Assembly (NCBI GenBank): GCA_039927815.1
Contig: JBDSUJ010000038.1
Location: 1 to 8,477, forward strand
Length of the DNA stretch: 8,477 nt
Direction: 5' to 3'
From: Croceibacterium_A sp039927815
GTDB lineage: Bacteria > Pseudomonadota > Alphaproteobacteria > Sphingomonadales > Sphingomonadaceae
In this document: one piece after another, positions 1-6,432 of the stretch
Layout: every line of letters starts with the position of its first letter
How positions within the stretch are numbered: position 1 is the first letter of the stretch
Program-made: the position numbers and the translations under genes
Notes under the pieces: model-generated
Databases searched by the model: none
What the model saw: the letters and a program-made list of their open reading frames with translations, nothing else
What the model was told of the DNA's origin: nothing

Positions 1-9
1 ATGGTTAGG

Positions 10-24
10 ACGCGGTAACCGCGT
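10..24. repeat. Short perfect inverted repeat (hairpin candidate)
   Basis: ACGCGG and CCGCGT are perfect reverse complements separated by TAA. There is no T-run on either side, so an intrinsic terminator is not supported. It could be the end of a transcript entering from the left or a protein-binding site. A second imperfect hairpin (39-57) follows closely. Confidence 0.3.
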
Positions 25-66
25 CGCTTAGTCGGCCCGTCATCACTTGCGTGTGACATCGCGGGG

Positions 67-219
67 ATGGCCCGCGCAATCGCCTTCGCAATCGTGACAT
101 TGGCAGCGGCGGCATGCAGCCACCAGCCCAGTTACGCGGTGCGGCTGGATCTCGATCAGATCGCTGTGCAGACCGCGACGCGCGACACCGTGCCTGGCTT
201 CGCCTCGCTCGCGCGCTAG
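67..219 (+). CDS. Small predicted lipoprotein (50 aa), function unknown
   Basis: This is a 50-codon frame from ATG to TAG. Residues 1-16 form a short signal-like stretch with Arg3 and then a hydrophobic Ala/Ile/Val/Leu core. It ends in LAAAAC, where Cys17 would be the lipidated residue. This is a relaxed lipobox, with Ala rather than Leu at -3. The mature part would be only about 34 residues, polar, and without a recognisable domain. Third codon positions are mostly G or C, as in the neighbours, which supports real coding. Its stop lies two bases from the purC stop on the other strand, so the two genes are convergent with almost no space. No well-placed Shine-Dalgarno is seen: GGGG directly abuts the ATG. 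No alternative start is in frame between here and the TAA at 16. It could be a chance frame; the lipobox and the tight fit against purC are the main arguments for it. Confidence 0.45.
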   Translation: MARAIAFAIVTLAAAACSHQPSYAVRLDLDQIAVQTATRDTVPGFASLAR

Positions 220-221
220 GC

Positions 222-1022
222 CTACTTCTTCGGCTTGGGGCCGGAGCGCAGCTTGGCGCGGTGGGCCGACATGTCGAACACTTCGCCCGGGCCGTTGTCT
301 TCATTGAGCAGGCCGAGGCGGCGGGCGACTTCCTGGTAGGCCTCTTCCTCGCCGCCCATGTCGCGGCGGAAGCGATCCTTGTCGAGCTTCTCGCCGCTGT
401 TCATGTCCCACAGGCGGCAATTGTCGGGGCTGATCTCGTCGGCCAGGATGACCCGCGCATAATCGCCGTCCCAAATGCGTCCGAACTCGAGCTTGAAATC
501 GACCAGGCGGATGTCGATCGCGGCGAACATCCCGCACATGAAATCGTTGACTCGGATCGCCATCGCGGAAATGTCCTGCATCTCCTCGTTGGTGGCCCAT
601 CCGAAGCACGCGATATGCTCTTCCGACACCATCGGATCCTGCAGCTCGTCGCTCTTGAAATAGTATTCGATCAGCGTGTGAGGCAGCGGCTCGCCTTCTT
701 CCATCCCCAGGCGCTTCGACAGCGAACCGGCGGCGACGTTGCGGACCACGACTTCCAGCGGAATGATCTCAACCTGGCGAACCAGTTGTTCGCGCATGTT
801 GAGACGGCGGATGAAGTGCGTCGGGATGCCAATGTGCGCCAGGCGCAGGAAGACATGCTCCGAAATGCGGTTGTTGATCACGCCCTTGCCGTTGATCGTG
901 CCCTTCTTCTGGGCATTAAAGGCGGTCGCGTCGTCCTTGAAATACTGGATGATGGTGCCGGGTTCGGGACCTTCGTAGAGAATCTTGGCCTTGCCTTCGT
1001 AGATCTGCCGGCGGCGGGTCAT
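222..1022 (-). CDS. purC: Phosphoribosylaminoimidazole-succinocarboxamide synthase (SAICAR synthetase)
   Basis: This cytoplasmic purine-synthesis enzyme joins CAIR and aspartate, using ATP, to give SAICAR. The 266-residue product shows the family hallmarks in order: YEGKAK (8-13) at the N-terminal nucleotide-binding strand, FKDDATAFNAQK (28-39), VRNVAAGSLSKRLG (93-106), VDFKLEFG (174-181) and DEISPDNCRLWD (195-206). The length is slightly above the usual roughly 240-255 because of a basic, Lys/Pro-rich C-terminal tail (GPKPKK). The frame stays open far upstream, but the start chosen is the ATG giving MTRRRQIYEG. The family begins there, and AAAGG sits about 8 bases ahead of it. The purS, purQ and purL genes that often follow purC are not next to it here; the downstream neighbour is a convergent small ORF. 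Expression is likely governed by the promoter and structured leader described separately. Confidence 0.97.
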   Translation of the reverse strand: MTRRRQIYEGKAKILYEGPEPGTIIQYFKDDATAFNAQKKGTINGKGVINNRISEHVFLRLAHIGIPTHFIRRLNMREQLVRQVEIIPLEVVVRNVAAGSLSKRLGMEEGEPLPHTLIEYYFKSDELQDPMVSEEHIACFGWATNEEMQDISAMAIRVNDFMCGMFAAIDIRLVDFKLEFGRIWDGDYARVILADEISPDNCRLWDMNSGEKLDKDRFRRDMGGEEEAYQEVARRLGLLNEDNGPGEVFDMSAHRAKLRSGPKPKK

Positions 1023-1055
1023 CGGGGCACCTTTATTCGAGTGTAAAATGCGAGC

Positions 1056-1096
1056 GCCCCGGCAAGCGCAGCAGATGCTACGCCTGGGTCCGGGGC
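1056..1096 (-). promoter_or_regulatory. Structured 5' leader of purC (extended stem-loop)
   Basis: On the purC strand the leader contains a perfect 7-bp outer stem, GCCCCGG against CCGGGGC (1056-1062 with 1090-1096). Inside it are a 3-bp helix (1066-1068 with 1081-1083), a C/A mismatch, and a 3-bp helix (1070-1072 with 1077-1079) closed by a four-base loop. About 8 bases after the hairpin, in the direction of purC transcription, comes a short TTTT run. The structure lies between the predicted start of transcription and the ribosome binding site. An attenuator, mRNA-stability element or protein target is possible. I do not recognise it as a known purine riboswitch. Confidence 0.4.
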
Positions 1097-1106
1097 GATG
1101 AGCGGG

Positions 1107-1135
1107 GCTATACACCGCGGGCCGGGGCAAGGCAA
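1107..1135 (-). promoter_or_regulatory. Candidate sigma-70-type promoter of purC
   Basis: Reading leftwards, TTGCCT (1130-1135; 4 of 6 to TTGACA) is followed by exactly 17 bases and TATAGC (1107-1112; 4 of 6 to TATAAT). Transcription would start near 1100, giving a leader of about 78 bases that includes the stem-loop. This is the best-spaced hexamer pair on this strand between purC and the cupin gene. Confidence 0.45.
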
Positions 1136-1151
1136 ATGGGCTGGCGGGCGA

Positions 1152-1180
1152 TTGAGCGGGCGCAAGCGCTGCGCTACACC
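1152..1180 (+). promoter_or_regulatory. Candidate promoter of the cupin gene, with inverted repeat in the spacer
   Basis: TTGAGC (1152-1157) and TACACC (1175-1180) are separated by 17 bases. They match the -35 and -10 consensus at 4 and 3 of 6 positions. The spacer contains the inverted repeat GCGCA-agcgc-TGCGC (1160-1174), which abuts the -10 element and could be an operator. Predicted transcription start is near 1187, leaving a short leader that carries the ribosome binding site. Confidence 0.3.
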
Positions 1181-1205
1181 GGGGAGCAAATTGGGAGAGA
1201 GCGAG

Positions 1206-1703
1206 ATGAAAACAGATCGCCGAACGATGCTGGCCGCCGGAACTGTCCTGACCGCGCTGGCCGCGGCTGGAGCCCGCGCCGCCGATCCGCCGCCGCTTGA
1301 ACCGGCCAAGGGACCGTCGGGCATCATGGAGGTGATCCACGTCTTGGCCGGGGCCGACGGCGTGTCGCACGTCCGCCGAGTGAAAGTGCGCGGGTCGCCC
1401 AAGCCGCTGCCCGCGGACGCGGTAATCGCCACCTCGATCGCCCAGGGCACCGAGGACTGGCACCGCGCTCCGGCGAAGACCTTCACCATCAACGTGGTCG
1501 GCGATATCGAGTGTGAAGTGGGCGATGGCACCCGGGTCAAGATCGGCAAGGGCGATCTGGTGTTCCTCGAGGACCTGACCGGCAAAGGCCATGTGACCCG
1601 GCTGCTGACGCCGGTGGCCAATCTGTTCATCCGCATGAAGCCCGATTTCGACTTGCTCAAGTGGGCCGGCGAGGAGCCGGGCAAGGCAAATATCTGGCGC
1701 TGA
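1206..1703 (+). CDS. Exported cupin-domain protein with Tat-like signal peptide
   Basis: The product has 165 residues. Residues 1-25 are an export signal: DRRTML (4-9) resembles a twin-arginine motif, an Ala/Leu-rich core follows, and an Ala-Arg-Ala cleavage site stands before Ala26. The mature part has a cupin-like barrel pattern. DWHRAP (84-89) is followed by a strand-rich segment, a GDG turn (106-108), and then KGDLVFLEDLTGKGH (115-129). His86 and His129 are possible metal ligands, but the classical HxH pair of cupin motif 1 is not complete, so metal binding and catalysis are uncertain. A longer frame starts upstream at 1098, but this ATG is preferred because GGGAGAG lies 6 bases before it and the signal peptide begins right after it. 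A receptor gene follows 66 bases downstream on the same strand, probably in the same transcript. Fold assignment is fairly sure; substrate and reaction are unknown. Confidence 0.8.
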   Translation: MKTDRRTMLAAGTVLTALAAAGARAADPPPLEPAKGPSGIMEVIHVLAGADGVSHVRRVKVRGSPKPLPADAVIATSIAQGTEDWHRAPAKTFTINVVGDIECEVGDGTRVKIGKGDLVFLEDLTGKGHVTRLLTPVANLFIRMKPDFDLLKWAGEEPGKANIWR

Positions 1704-1769
1704 GGCATGCGTTGACGCGTGCCGGTTCGGTCGTCAAAGGCGCCGGGCGTCGCTGGAAGGTTTGAGCGT

Positions 1770-4700
1770 ATGAAGTGTGTTCCGGGCGGTGCCTCCGTTC
1801 CGCTGGCGGCGCTTACCCTCGCGCTGGTGCCCTGGGCCCCGGCCGGTGCGCAGGTCCGGACGGACGGCGAGACGAAGCCGATCGTCGTCACCGGCACGCT
1901 GATCCCCGGCACACCTGAAAACGGCCCGCTGCCGGTCGAGGTGATCGACGCGCAGGCCATTGCCGACCGGGGCAACCCGACGCTGGTCGAACTGATCAAG
2001 CAGTTGCCGGGATCGGCCGGCGTGCTCGGCGACGCGGCGCAGTTCGATATCCGCGCCCAGTTCAACGAAGGGGTCGCGTCTATCAACCTGCGCGGTCTCG
2101 GGCCGCAGCGCACGCTGGTCCTGCTTAACGGCAGGCGCGTGGTGCCGATGGCCGGGGGCACTTTCCCGACCGTCGACGTCAACCTTCTGCCGAGCGCCGC
2201 ACTCGGGCGAATCGAGATCCTGAAGGACGGCGCCGCCGCTACGTATGGCTCGGACGCCATCGCCGGGGTCGTCAACCTTATCACCCGCACGGACCAGCGG
2301 GGCTTCCGCGTCTCGGGCGATTATCGCTATGTTCCCGGTTCCGACGGCGACTGGACCGGCGCCTTGTCGTGGGGCGGGCGTGTGGGTCCGGCCCGGCTGT
2401 TTCTGTCAGGCGGATACCAGCACCGCGGCGAGCTGATGACCACCGATCGCGACTGGGCTCTCAAGCCCTATGACGCCAATCCTCAGGGCGGCTGGTCGGG
2501 CGGCGGATCGCCGGGCAACTTCGATTTCAACGGCAGCGTGGGAGGGACCCGCTTCGATGCCGACAAGGGTTGCGGTGCGCTCGGCGGCTTCCGCTCGCTA
2601 GCGGGCTCGAGCGCCGACTTGTGCCTGACCAACTACCTCCAGTTCACCAACCTGACCGAGCCCGAGGACCGCTATCAGCTGTTCGCCGATGCCGCGGTCG
2701 ACCTTGCCCCGGGCGCCACGCTGCGGCTGACCGGGCTGTATGGGCGGACCGAGACGGTGCTCACTACCAGCCCCAGCTATCTCCCAACCATCGCGCCCTC
2801 GGCCAATGCCGCGTTCGGCGGCGGGGGAATGTTCACGATCCCGACCTATGCCCCCGCGCTGATCGATTACTGCGCGCGGTTCGGCGCGGCGGCAGGCTGT
2901 TCGCTCGATGCCGGCGGCCTGCCCAACCAGCCGGCGCTGGCGTTTCCGGTGCGCTTCCGGCCGGTGTTGCTGGGTGGGAACCCGCTGTTCGACAATGTCC
3001 GTCACGCGGCGGTATTGCCGCGCACCAGCGATTTTTACCACGCGAGCGCCGAACTGGCGATCGACCTGTCCCCTGGCCTGCGCCTGACGGCGAGCGGGAC
3101 CTATTCGCGCTACGACCGCTATTTTGAAGGCGGCGACAGCTTCGTCGACTTGCTCCAGAACGCGCTCGCGGGGTTCGGGGGGGAGAACTGCGCTTATGCC
3201 GCGCCGCAAGCCCGCGCCGGGCTTACCCAAGCACAGCTGGCGGCGGTTGCCGGCCAGGGCAATTGCCACTTCTTCAACCCGTTTTCGACCGGCATCGCCG
3301 GCAACGCGGTCTCCGGCGTGGCCAACCCCGGATACGCCGGCACTAGCAACCCTCTCGGGCTCAGCTTGACGCCGGGCGCTGGGCTGATCAACGACGCCTC
3401 GACGCTCGACGATTTCTACACCGTGATCAATCGCCGGGCGAACACCCGCCAGTGGGTCGGTGAGGTCCTGATTGCGGGCAAGACTGGGGTCATGTTGCCG
3501 GGCGGCGACGTCAGCTTCGCACTCGGCGGGCAGATCCGCGACGATGGCTACGCGCGTAGTTACGGGCCGACCAACAACCTCGCGACATATCCCTGCGCCG
3601 GTTCGGTGCTCAACGCGGCGGCGACCTGCAATCCGCAAACCGGTCCGATCGGGTTCCTCGGTTCCAATTTCAACGCCCGCGCGGCCAGCCGGGTGTGGGC
3701 CGCGTTCGCCGAGCTGCAGGTTCCGGTGACCGATCGTATCCAGGCGCAACTGTCGGCGCGCTACGAAGACTACGGCGGCCGGGTCGGCGGTACCTTTGAC
3801 CCCCAGGCCCGGATCAAGGTCGGGCTGACCGACTGGCTGAGCGTGCGGGGCGGGGTCGGCACCACCTTTCGCGGGCCGCCGCCGCAGACCACGTCGGCCG
3901 ATCTGGTGGTGCCGACCCTGATCGGCAGTTCGTTCCGCGCGGTCGACCTGTACGGTAACCCCAACCTCAAGCCCGAGCGCGCTACCACCTGGAACGGCGG
4001 CGTACTGATTGACCGAGGCGGGTTCACGGCCAGCGTCGATTACTGGCGCTATGAATTTTCCGGCGCGATCGAAAACGAGCCCGTCAGCGGCATCGTCTCG
4101 GCGCTGTTCGGTGGCGGGAATTGCGGCAACCCGGCGTACGCCGCGTTGCAGGCGCGCTTCACCTTCTCGGGCGGGGTGTGCAGTACGGCCAACGTCCAGC
4201 GGCTGGCGACGTACGCGATCAATTCGGCCGATGTCGAAACCAGCGGGATCGATGTTCGGGCAAGCTATAGGGCGCCGCTGGGCCCGGTGCGCGTGGACAT
4301 TGGCGTATCAGCGACGTACGTCATCGAAGCCAAGGTCGGGGCGGTGACGGTCGAAGGGATCGCGGTCCAGCCGGCGTTCGATGCCGCGGGCAAGCTCAAT
4401 TACCAGACCACCGCGTACCCCTTGCCGCAATGGAAGGGTCAGGGCTGGCTGGAAGGCAAGGACGGGCCGCATACGGTCCGGCTGCAAGTCAACTACATCG
4501 ATGGCCTGACCGACCAGCGGGGGGCTGATGTGTTCGGCCCTAACGCCAGCGCGCTAGCGGGCGGCAGCGTGACCACCGGCAAGCAAATCGGCAGCTTTGC
4601 CACCGTCGACCTCGCGTGGCGCTGGCGCCTGCCCACGGGCACGGAGCTGTCGGTGGCGGGGTTCAACCTGTTTGACACAAAACCGCCTTTCGCCCGGCTC

Positions 4701-4775
4701 GACCAGAACTACGATCCTTTCACTGCCAGCGCGCTTGGCTTCACCGCCAAGCTGGGGGCGAGCCAGGCGTTCTGA
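1770..4775 (+). CDS. TonB-dependent outer-membrane receptor
   Basis: This predicted active transporter sits in the outer membrane and is energised by TonB-ExbBD. The 1001-residue product starts with a signal peptide (1-27, Ala-Gly-Ala before Gln28). A TonB-box-like KPIVVTG (36-42) follows, then a plug domain to about residue 175, including RGLGPQRTLVLLNGRR from residue 108 and YGSDAIAGVVNLIT near its end. The rest is beta-barrel sequence, finishing with FNLFDTKPPF and a terminal Phe, as expected for outer-membrane insertion. Ten cysteines in the mature chain form five near pairs: 268/285, 368/377, 474/499, 609/620 and 785/804, probably disulfides in outer loops. Start: the ATG is preceded by GGAAGG at 9 bases. 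An in-frame GTG at 1719 would put extra residues ahead of the signal peptide. The plug type is abundant in sphingomonads and Caulobacter. The substrate cannot be told from sequence. No FecR/FecI pair or periplasmic binding protein lies beside it. Confidence 0.95.
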   Translation: MKCVPGGASVPLAALTLALVPWAPAGAQVRTDGETKPIVVTGTLIPGTPENGPLPVEVIDAQAIADRGNPTLVELIKQLPGSAGVLGDAAQFDIRAQFNEGVASINLRGLGPQRTLVLLNGRRVVPMAGGTFPTVDVNLLPSAALGRIEILKDGAAATYGSDAIAGVVNLITRTDQRGFRVSGDYRYVPGSDGDWTGALSWGGRVGPARLFLSGGYQHRGELMTTDRDWALKPYDANPQGGWSGGGSPGNFDFNGSVGGTRFDADKGCGALGGFRSLAGSSADLCLTNYLQFTNLTEPEDRYQLFADAAVDLAPGATLRLTGLYGRTETVLTTSPSYLPTIAPSANAAFGGGGMFTIPTYAPALIDYCARFGAAAGCSLDAGGLPNQPALAFPVRFRPVLLGGNPLFDNVRHAAVLPRTSDFYHASAELAIDLSPGLRLTASGTYSRYDRYFEGGDSFVDLLQNALAGFGGENCAYAAPQARAGLTQAQLAAVAGQGNCHFFNPFSTGIAGNAVSGVANPGYAGTSNPLGLSLTPGAGLINDASTLDDFYTVINRRANTRQWVGEVLIAGKTGVMLPGGDVSFALGGQIRDDGYARSYGPTNNLATYPCAGSVLNAAATCNPQTGPIGFLGSNFNARAASRVWAAFAELQVPVTDRIQAQLSARYEDYGGRVGGTFDPQARIKVGLTDWLSVRGGVGTTFRGPPPQTTSADLVVPTLIGSSFRAVDLYGNPNLKPERATTWNGGVLIDRGGFTASVDYWRYEFSGAIENEPVSGIVSALFGGGNCGNPAYAALQARFTFSGGVCSTANVQRLATYAINSADVETSGIDVRASYRAPLGPVRVDIGVSATYVIEAKVGAVTVEGIAVQPAFDAAGKLNYQTTAYPLPQWKGQGWLEGKDGPHTVRLQVNYIDGLTDQRGADVFGPNASALAGGSVTTGKQIGSFATVDLAWRWRLPTGTELSVAGFNLFDTKPPFARLDQNYDPFTASALGFTAKLGASQAF

Positions 4776-4778
4776 CCC

Positions 4779-4794
4779 TCCCCGCGCCGGGGGA
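4779..4794. terminator. Short hairpin between convergent receptor and wrbA genes
   Basis: TCCCC and GGGGA can pair as a 5-bp GC-rich stem across a six-base loop. It lies in the 22-base gap between two convergent stop codons, where a bidirectional terminator would be expected. It has no clear T-run on either strand, so the call is weak. Confidence 0.3.
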
Positions 4795-4797
4795 TGA

Positions 4798-5397
4798 CTA
4801 ATCGTGCAGTTTGGCGGCGGTCTCCGCCACCCGCCGGCCGAGATAGCGCGCGCCATCGAGCTCATGCCCGCTCGGCTGCCGCGAGCCGTCATTGTTGGCG
4901 ATCGTGGTCGCGCCATAAGGCGATCCCCCGCGCACCTCGTCGATCCCGTTCTGCGCTTTGAACCCATAGTCGAGCCCGACGATCGTGCAGCCCATGTGGA
5001 GCAGGTTGGTCAGGATCGAGAACAGCGTCGTCTCCTGCCCCCCGTGCTGTGCCGCAGTCGAAGTGAACGCCGCGCCGACTTTGCCGACCAGTGCATCGGT
5101 GAACCACAACCCGCCGGTCTGGTCCCAGAACGCGGCCATCTGGCTCGGCATGCGACCATAACGCGTGGGCGCGCCGACGACGATGCCGTCATAGGTGGGC
5201 AGTTCGGCCGGCCCCTCGATCTCGTCGTGCTGCATCGGTTGGAAGCCAGCATTCTTCGCCACATCGGCGGGGGCGGTTTCGGGGACGTGGCGAATTTCGG
5301 CGGTGTGCCCGGCCTGGCGCACGCCATCGGCCACGGCTTCGGCCATCTGCGCGATGTGACCATAAGACGAATAATACAGCACCAGGATGCGGGCCAT
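4798..5397 (-). CDS. wrbA: NAD(P)H:quinone oxidoreductase, WrbA type (flavodoxin fold)
   Basis: This cytoplasmic FMN enzyme reduces quinones by two electrons, which limits semiquinone and radical formation; the family is linked to oxidative stress. The 199-residue length is usual. The FMN phosphate loop YYSSYGHI is at 8-15. GAPTRYGRMPSQM (75-87) is the second flavin-contacting segment. TSTAAQHGGQETT (112-124) and GGSPYGATT (157-165) are characteristic of WrbA as opposed to plain flavodoxins. The ATG is supported by AAGGA about 8 bases upstream and by the standard N-terminus. It is convergent with the receptor gene. The 67 bases on its upstream side separate it from another leftward gene and contain no convincing promoter hexamers, so co-transcription with that gene is possible. 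The palindrome GGAAnTTCC overlaps the Shine-Dalgarno. Confidence 0.95.
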   Translation of the reverse strand: MARILVLYYSSYGHIAQMAEAVADGVRQAGHTAEIRHVPETAPADVAKNAGFQPMQHDEIEGPAELPTYDGIVVGAPTRYGRMPSQMAAFWDQTGGLWFTDALVGKVGAAFTSTAAQHGGQETTLFSILTNLLHMGCTIVGLDYGFKAQNGIDEVRGGSPYGATTIANNDGSRQPSGHELDGARYLGRRVAETAAKLHD

Positions 5398-5464
5398 TGG
5401 GAAGTTCCTTTTGAGTGAGCAAAGGTGTTGTCAGCACATACTCGTTAGCGGGTGCCGGTTCCTG

Positions 5465-6115
5465 CTAGCTGGCCAGCAAGATGCGGTCGCTGGCGGCGTC
5501 GTAACGGACGCTTAGGCCGGCCTGTCTGATCCGGTCGAAGCTGACGAAACTGCCGCTGCCGGCGAGCGCTTGTATCGCGTCAGCGCGCCCCGCGGCGGTA
5601 AGCAGCTTGCCCAGCTCGTCGCGGGCGATCGCGATGGTCGCACCGTCGGTAACCCGGATTGTGGCATCGCCGGCATCGGCGCCATTGATGCGGACGGCTT
5701 TCTTGAGCTCGATCGGTCCCGAACCCTCGGGAGCGCCGGCGTAAGGATCGGCGAGATTGAAGCGTACCGCGAGCATGCCCGTAGCCTCGCTTGCGGCCAC
5801 GGCGGGCGTCCGAACCGGCGGGGGTGGGGCAGGCGCATCGAGCGTTGCGAACGCATCGGCGAACCGGCGCGCCCGGCCGTCGCCCGCGTCCCCGTCAACA
5901 ACGGATTCGTCGGCCGGCTTGCTGTCGGTTCCGTCGTCTTGCGGCGATGTTAGCAGGCGGGCAGATGGCGAATTGTGCGCTCGCGCCAGCTCAACCCGTA
6001 CCGGATACTGGCGCGCGGCTCGCGGCGCCCCGACGCCGGCCAGCAAAGCCGGTGTCGTCGCGGCCACGAGGACCACTCCGACGGGCCAGTTTTTGAGCAG
6101 TGAATCCCGGTTCAT
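5465..6115 (-). CDS. Unrecognised membrane-anchored or secreted protein (216 aa)
   Basis: I do not recognise this family. What can be seen: residues 1-9 are polar with Lys8, and 10-30 are hydrophobic (a membrane anchor or uncleaved signal). Residues 31-110 are a low-complexity, Ala/Pro/Asp-rich linker with a four-proline run at 97-100. Residues 112-216 look folded, with short beta-like stretches. The C-terminal pattern, FVSFDRIRQAGLSVRYDAASDRILL (190-214), faintly resembles the repeat of copper-amine-oxidase N-like or stalk domains, in which a 'residue-facing loop plus wd...d.i.l' pattern recurs. That is only a weak likeness. Topology suggests a periplasmic C-terminal domain on an inner-membrane anchor. 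The ATG is preceded by AAGGG at 6 bases, and that Shine-Dalgarno overlaps the stop codon of a possible 35-codon ORF just upstream. G+C-rich third positions match the neighbours. Confidence 0.75.
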   Translation of the reverse strand: MNRDSLLKNWPVGVVLVAATTPALLAGVGAPRAARQYPVRVELARAHNSPSARLLTSPQDDGTDSKPADESVVDGDAGDGRARRFADAFATLDAPAPPPPVRTPAVAASEATGMLAVRFNLADPYAGAPEGSGPIELKKAVRINGADAGDATIRVTDGATIAIARDELGKLLTAAGRADAIQALAGSGSFVSFDRIRQAGLSVRYDAASDRILLAS

Positions 6116-6124
6116 GCCGTGCCC

Positions 6125-6232
6125 TTACTCCTCGCGCGCTTCCGCCGCCACGATTTCGAGCGCGTAGGATTTGAGCGATCGCCATGCGAACAGCATGCCG
6201 AGCGGGCAGAAGATTGCGCCCAGGACCACCAT
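6125..6232 (-). CDS. Possible small membrane protein (35 aa)
   Basis: This 35-codon ATG-to-TAA frame begins MVVLGAIFCPLGMLFAW, a single hydrophobic span of about 16 residues. It continues with a short amphipathic, Ala/Glu-rich tail ending AREE. The stop codon falls inside the Shine-Dalgarno of the next gene (GAG GAG TAA GGG) with a 9-base gap to its ATG, an arrangement typical of coupled translation. Against it: the sequence ahead of the ATG has no good ribosome binding site, and no other ATG, GTG or TTG is in frame before tRNA-Phe. It may be a genuine small membrane protein working with the 216-residue protein, a degraded gene end, or chance. Confidence 0.35.
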   Translation of the reverse strand: MVVLGAIFCPLGMLFAWRSLKSYALEIVAAEAREE

Positions 6233-6278
6233 CGATGCGGAAATGCCTGGCTCGCGGAATTGGGGTGGGGTCAAAAAG

Positions 6279-6353
6279 TGGTGCCCGGGGGCGGAGTCGA
6301 ACCACCGACACGACGATTTTCAGTCGTCTGCTCTACCACTGAGCTACCCAGGC
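6279..6353 (-). tRNA. tRNA-Phe (anticodon GAA)
   Basis: On the minus strand a complete 75-base cloverleaf can be folded. The acceptor stem is GCCTGGG with CCCGGGC (7 bp, one G-U). The D arm is GCTC/GAGC, and the anticodon stem GACGA/TCGTC has loop CTGAAAA. The variable loop is GTGTC, and the T arm GGTGG/CCGCC has loop TTCGACT. Discriminator A and an encoded CCA complete it. The anticodon GAA lies at 6319-6321. The D loop is one base shorter than in many tRNA-Phe genes, accounting for a length of 75 rather than 76. A CTTTTT tract follows the CCA directly. No strong promoter is visible just upstream. Confidence 0.98.
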
Positions 6354-6373
6354 GCGCCATCGCAGCAAGTCTG

Positions 6374-6399
6374 AAACCCGCCGAGCGATCGGATGCGGG
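6374..6399 (-). terminator. Candidate terminator after yacG
   Basis: On the minus strand CCCG, a three-base bulge (CAT), CCGA, a TCGC loop, TCGG and CGGG form an 8-bp interrupted hairpin (6377-6399) followed directly by TTT. It stands 34 bases after the yacG stop and 21 bases before tRNA-Phe. It could end the infA operon or act only partially, letting read-through reach the tRNA. The short T-run limits confidence. Confidence 0.4.
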
Positions 6400-6432
6400 C
6401 CTATGACGAACGGCCCATTGCTTGGCAAGGGG

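Noticed and set aside
114..1046. Long plus-strand frame of about 310 codons opposite purC
   Set aside because: It is the complement of a certain purC gene; high G+C opens such shadow frames, and the translation matches no known pattern.
1023..1592. Open minus-strand frame that would add 190 residues before PurC
   Set aside because: PurC proteins start at the MTRRRQIYEG position, a ribosome binding site lies there, and the extension runs through the cupin gene and the predicted purC promoter.
1712..1740. TTGACG as the -35 of a separate receptor promoter
   Set aside because: No -10-like hexamer is found at 16-18 bases; co-transcription with the cupin gene is simpler.
1019..2290. Minus-strand frame of 423 codons across the cupin and receptor genes
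   Set aside because: It overlaps two well-supported plus-strand genes and is Ser/Pro/Arg-rich in the manner of shadow frames.
2598..3749. Minus-strand frame of 383 codons inside the receptor gene
   Set aside because: It lies wholly opposite the receptor coding sequence and has an Arg/Gly/Ala-rich shadow composition.
6265..6353. tRNA-Phe as an integration (att) site for a mobile element
   Set aside because: There is no integrase, no repeated tRNA end and no change in composition nearby.
6400..6428. TTGCCA-17-CATAGG on the minus strand as a tRNA-Phe promoter
   Set aside because: The -35 is good, but the -10 matches only 3 of 6, and the terminator-like hairpin would then lie in the tRNA leader. 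Too weak to annotate.
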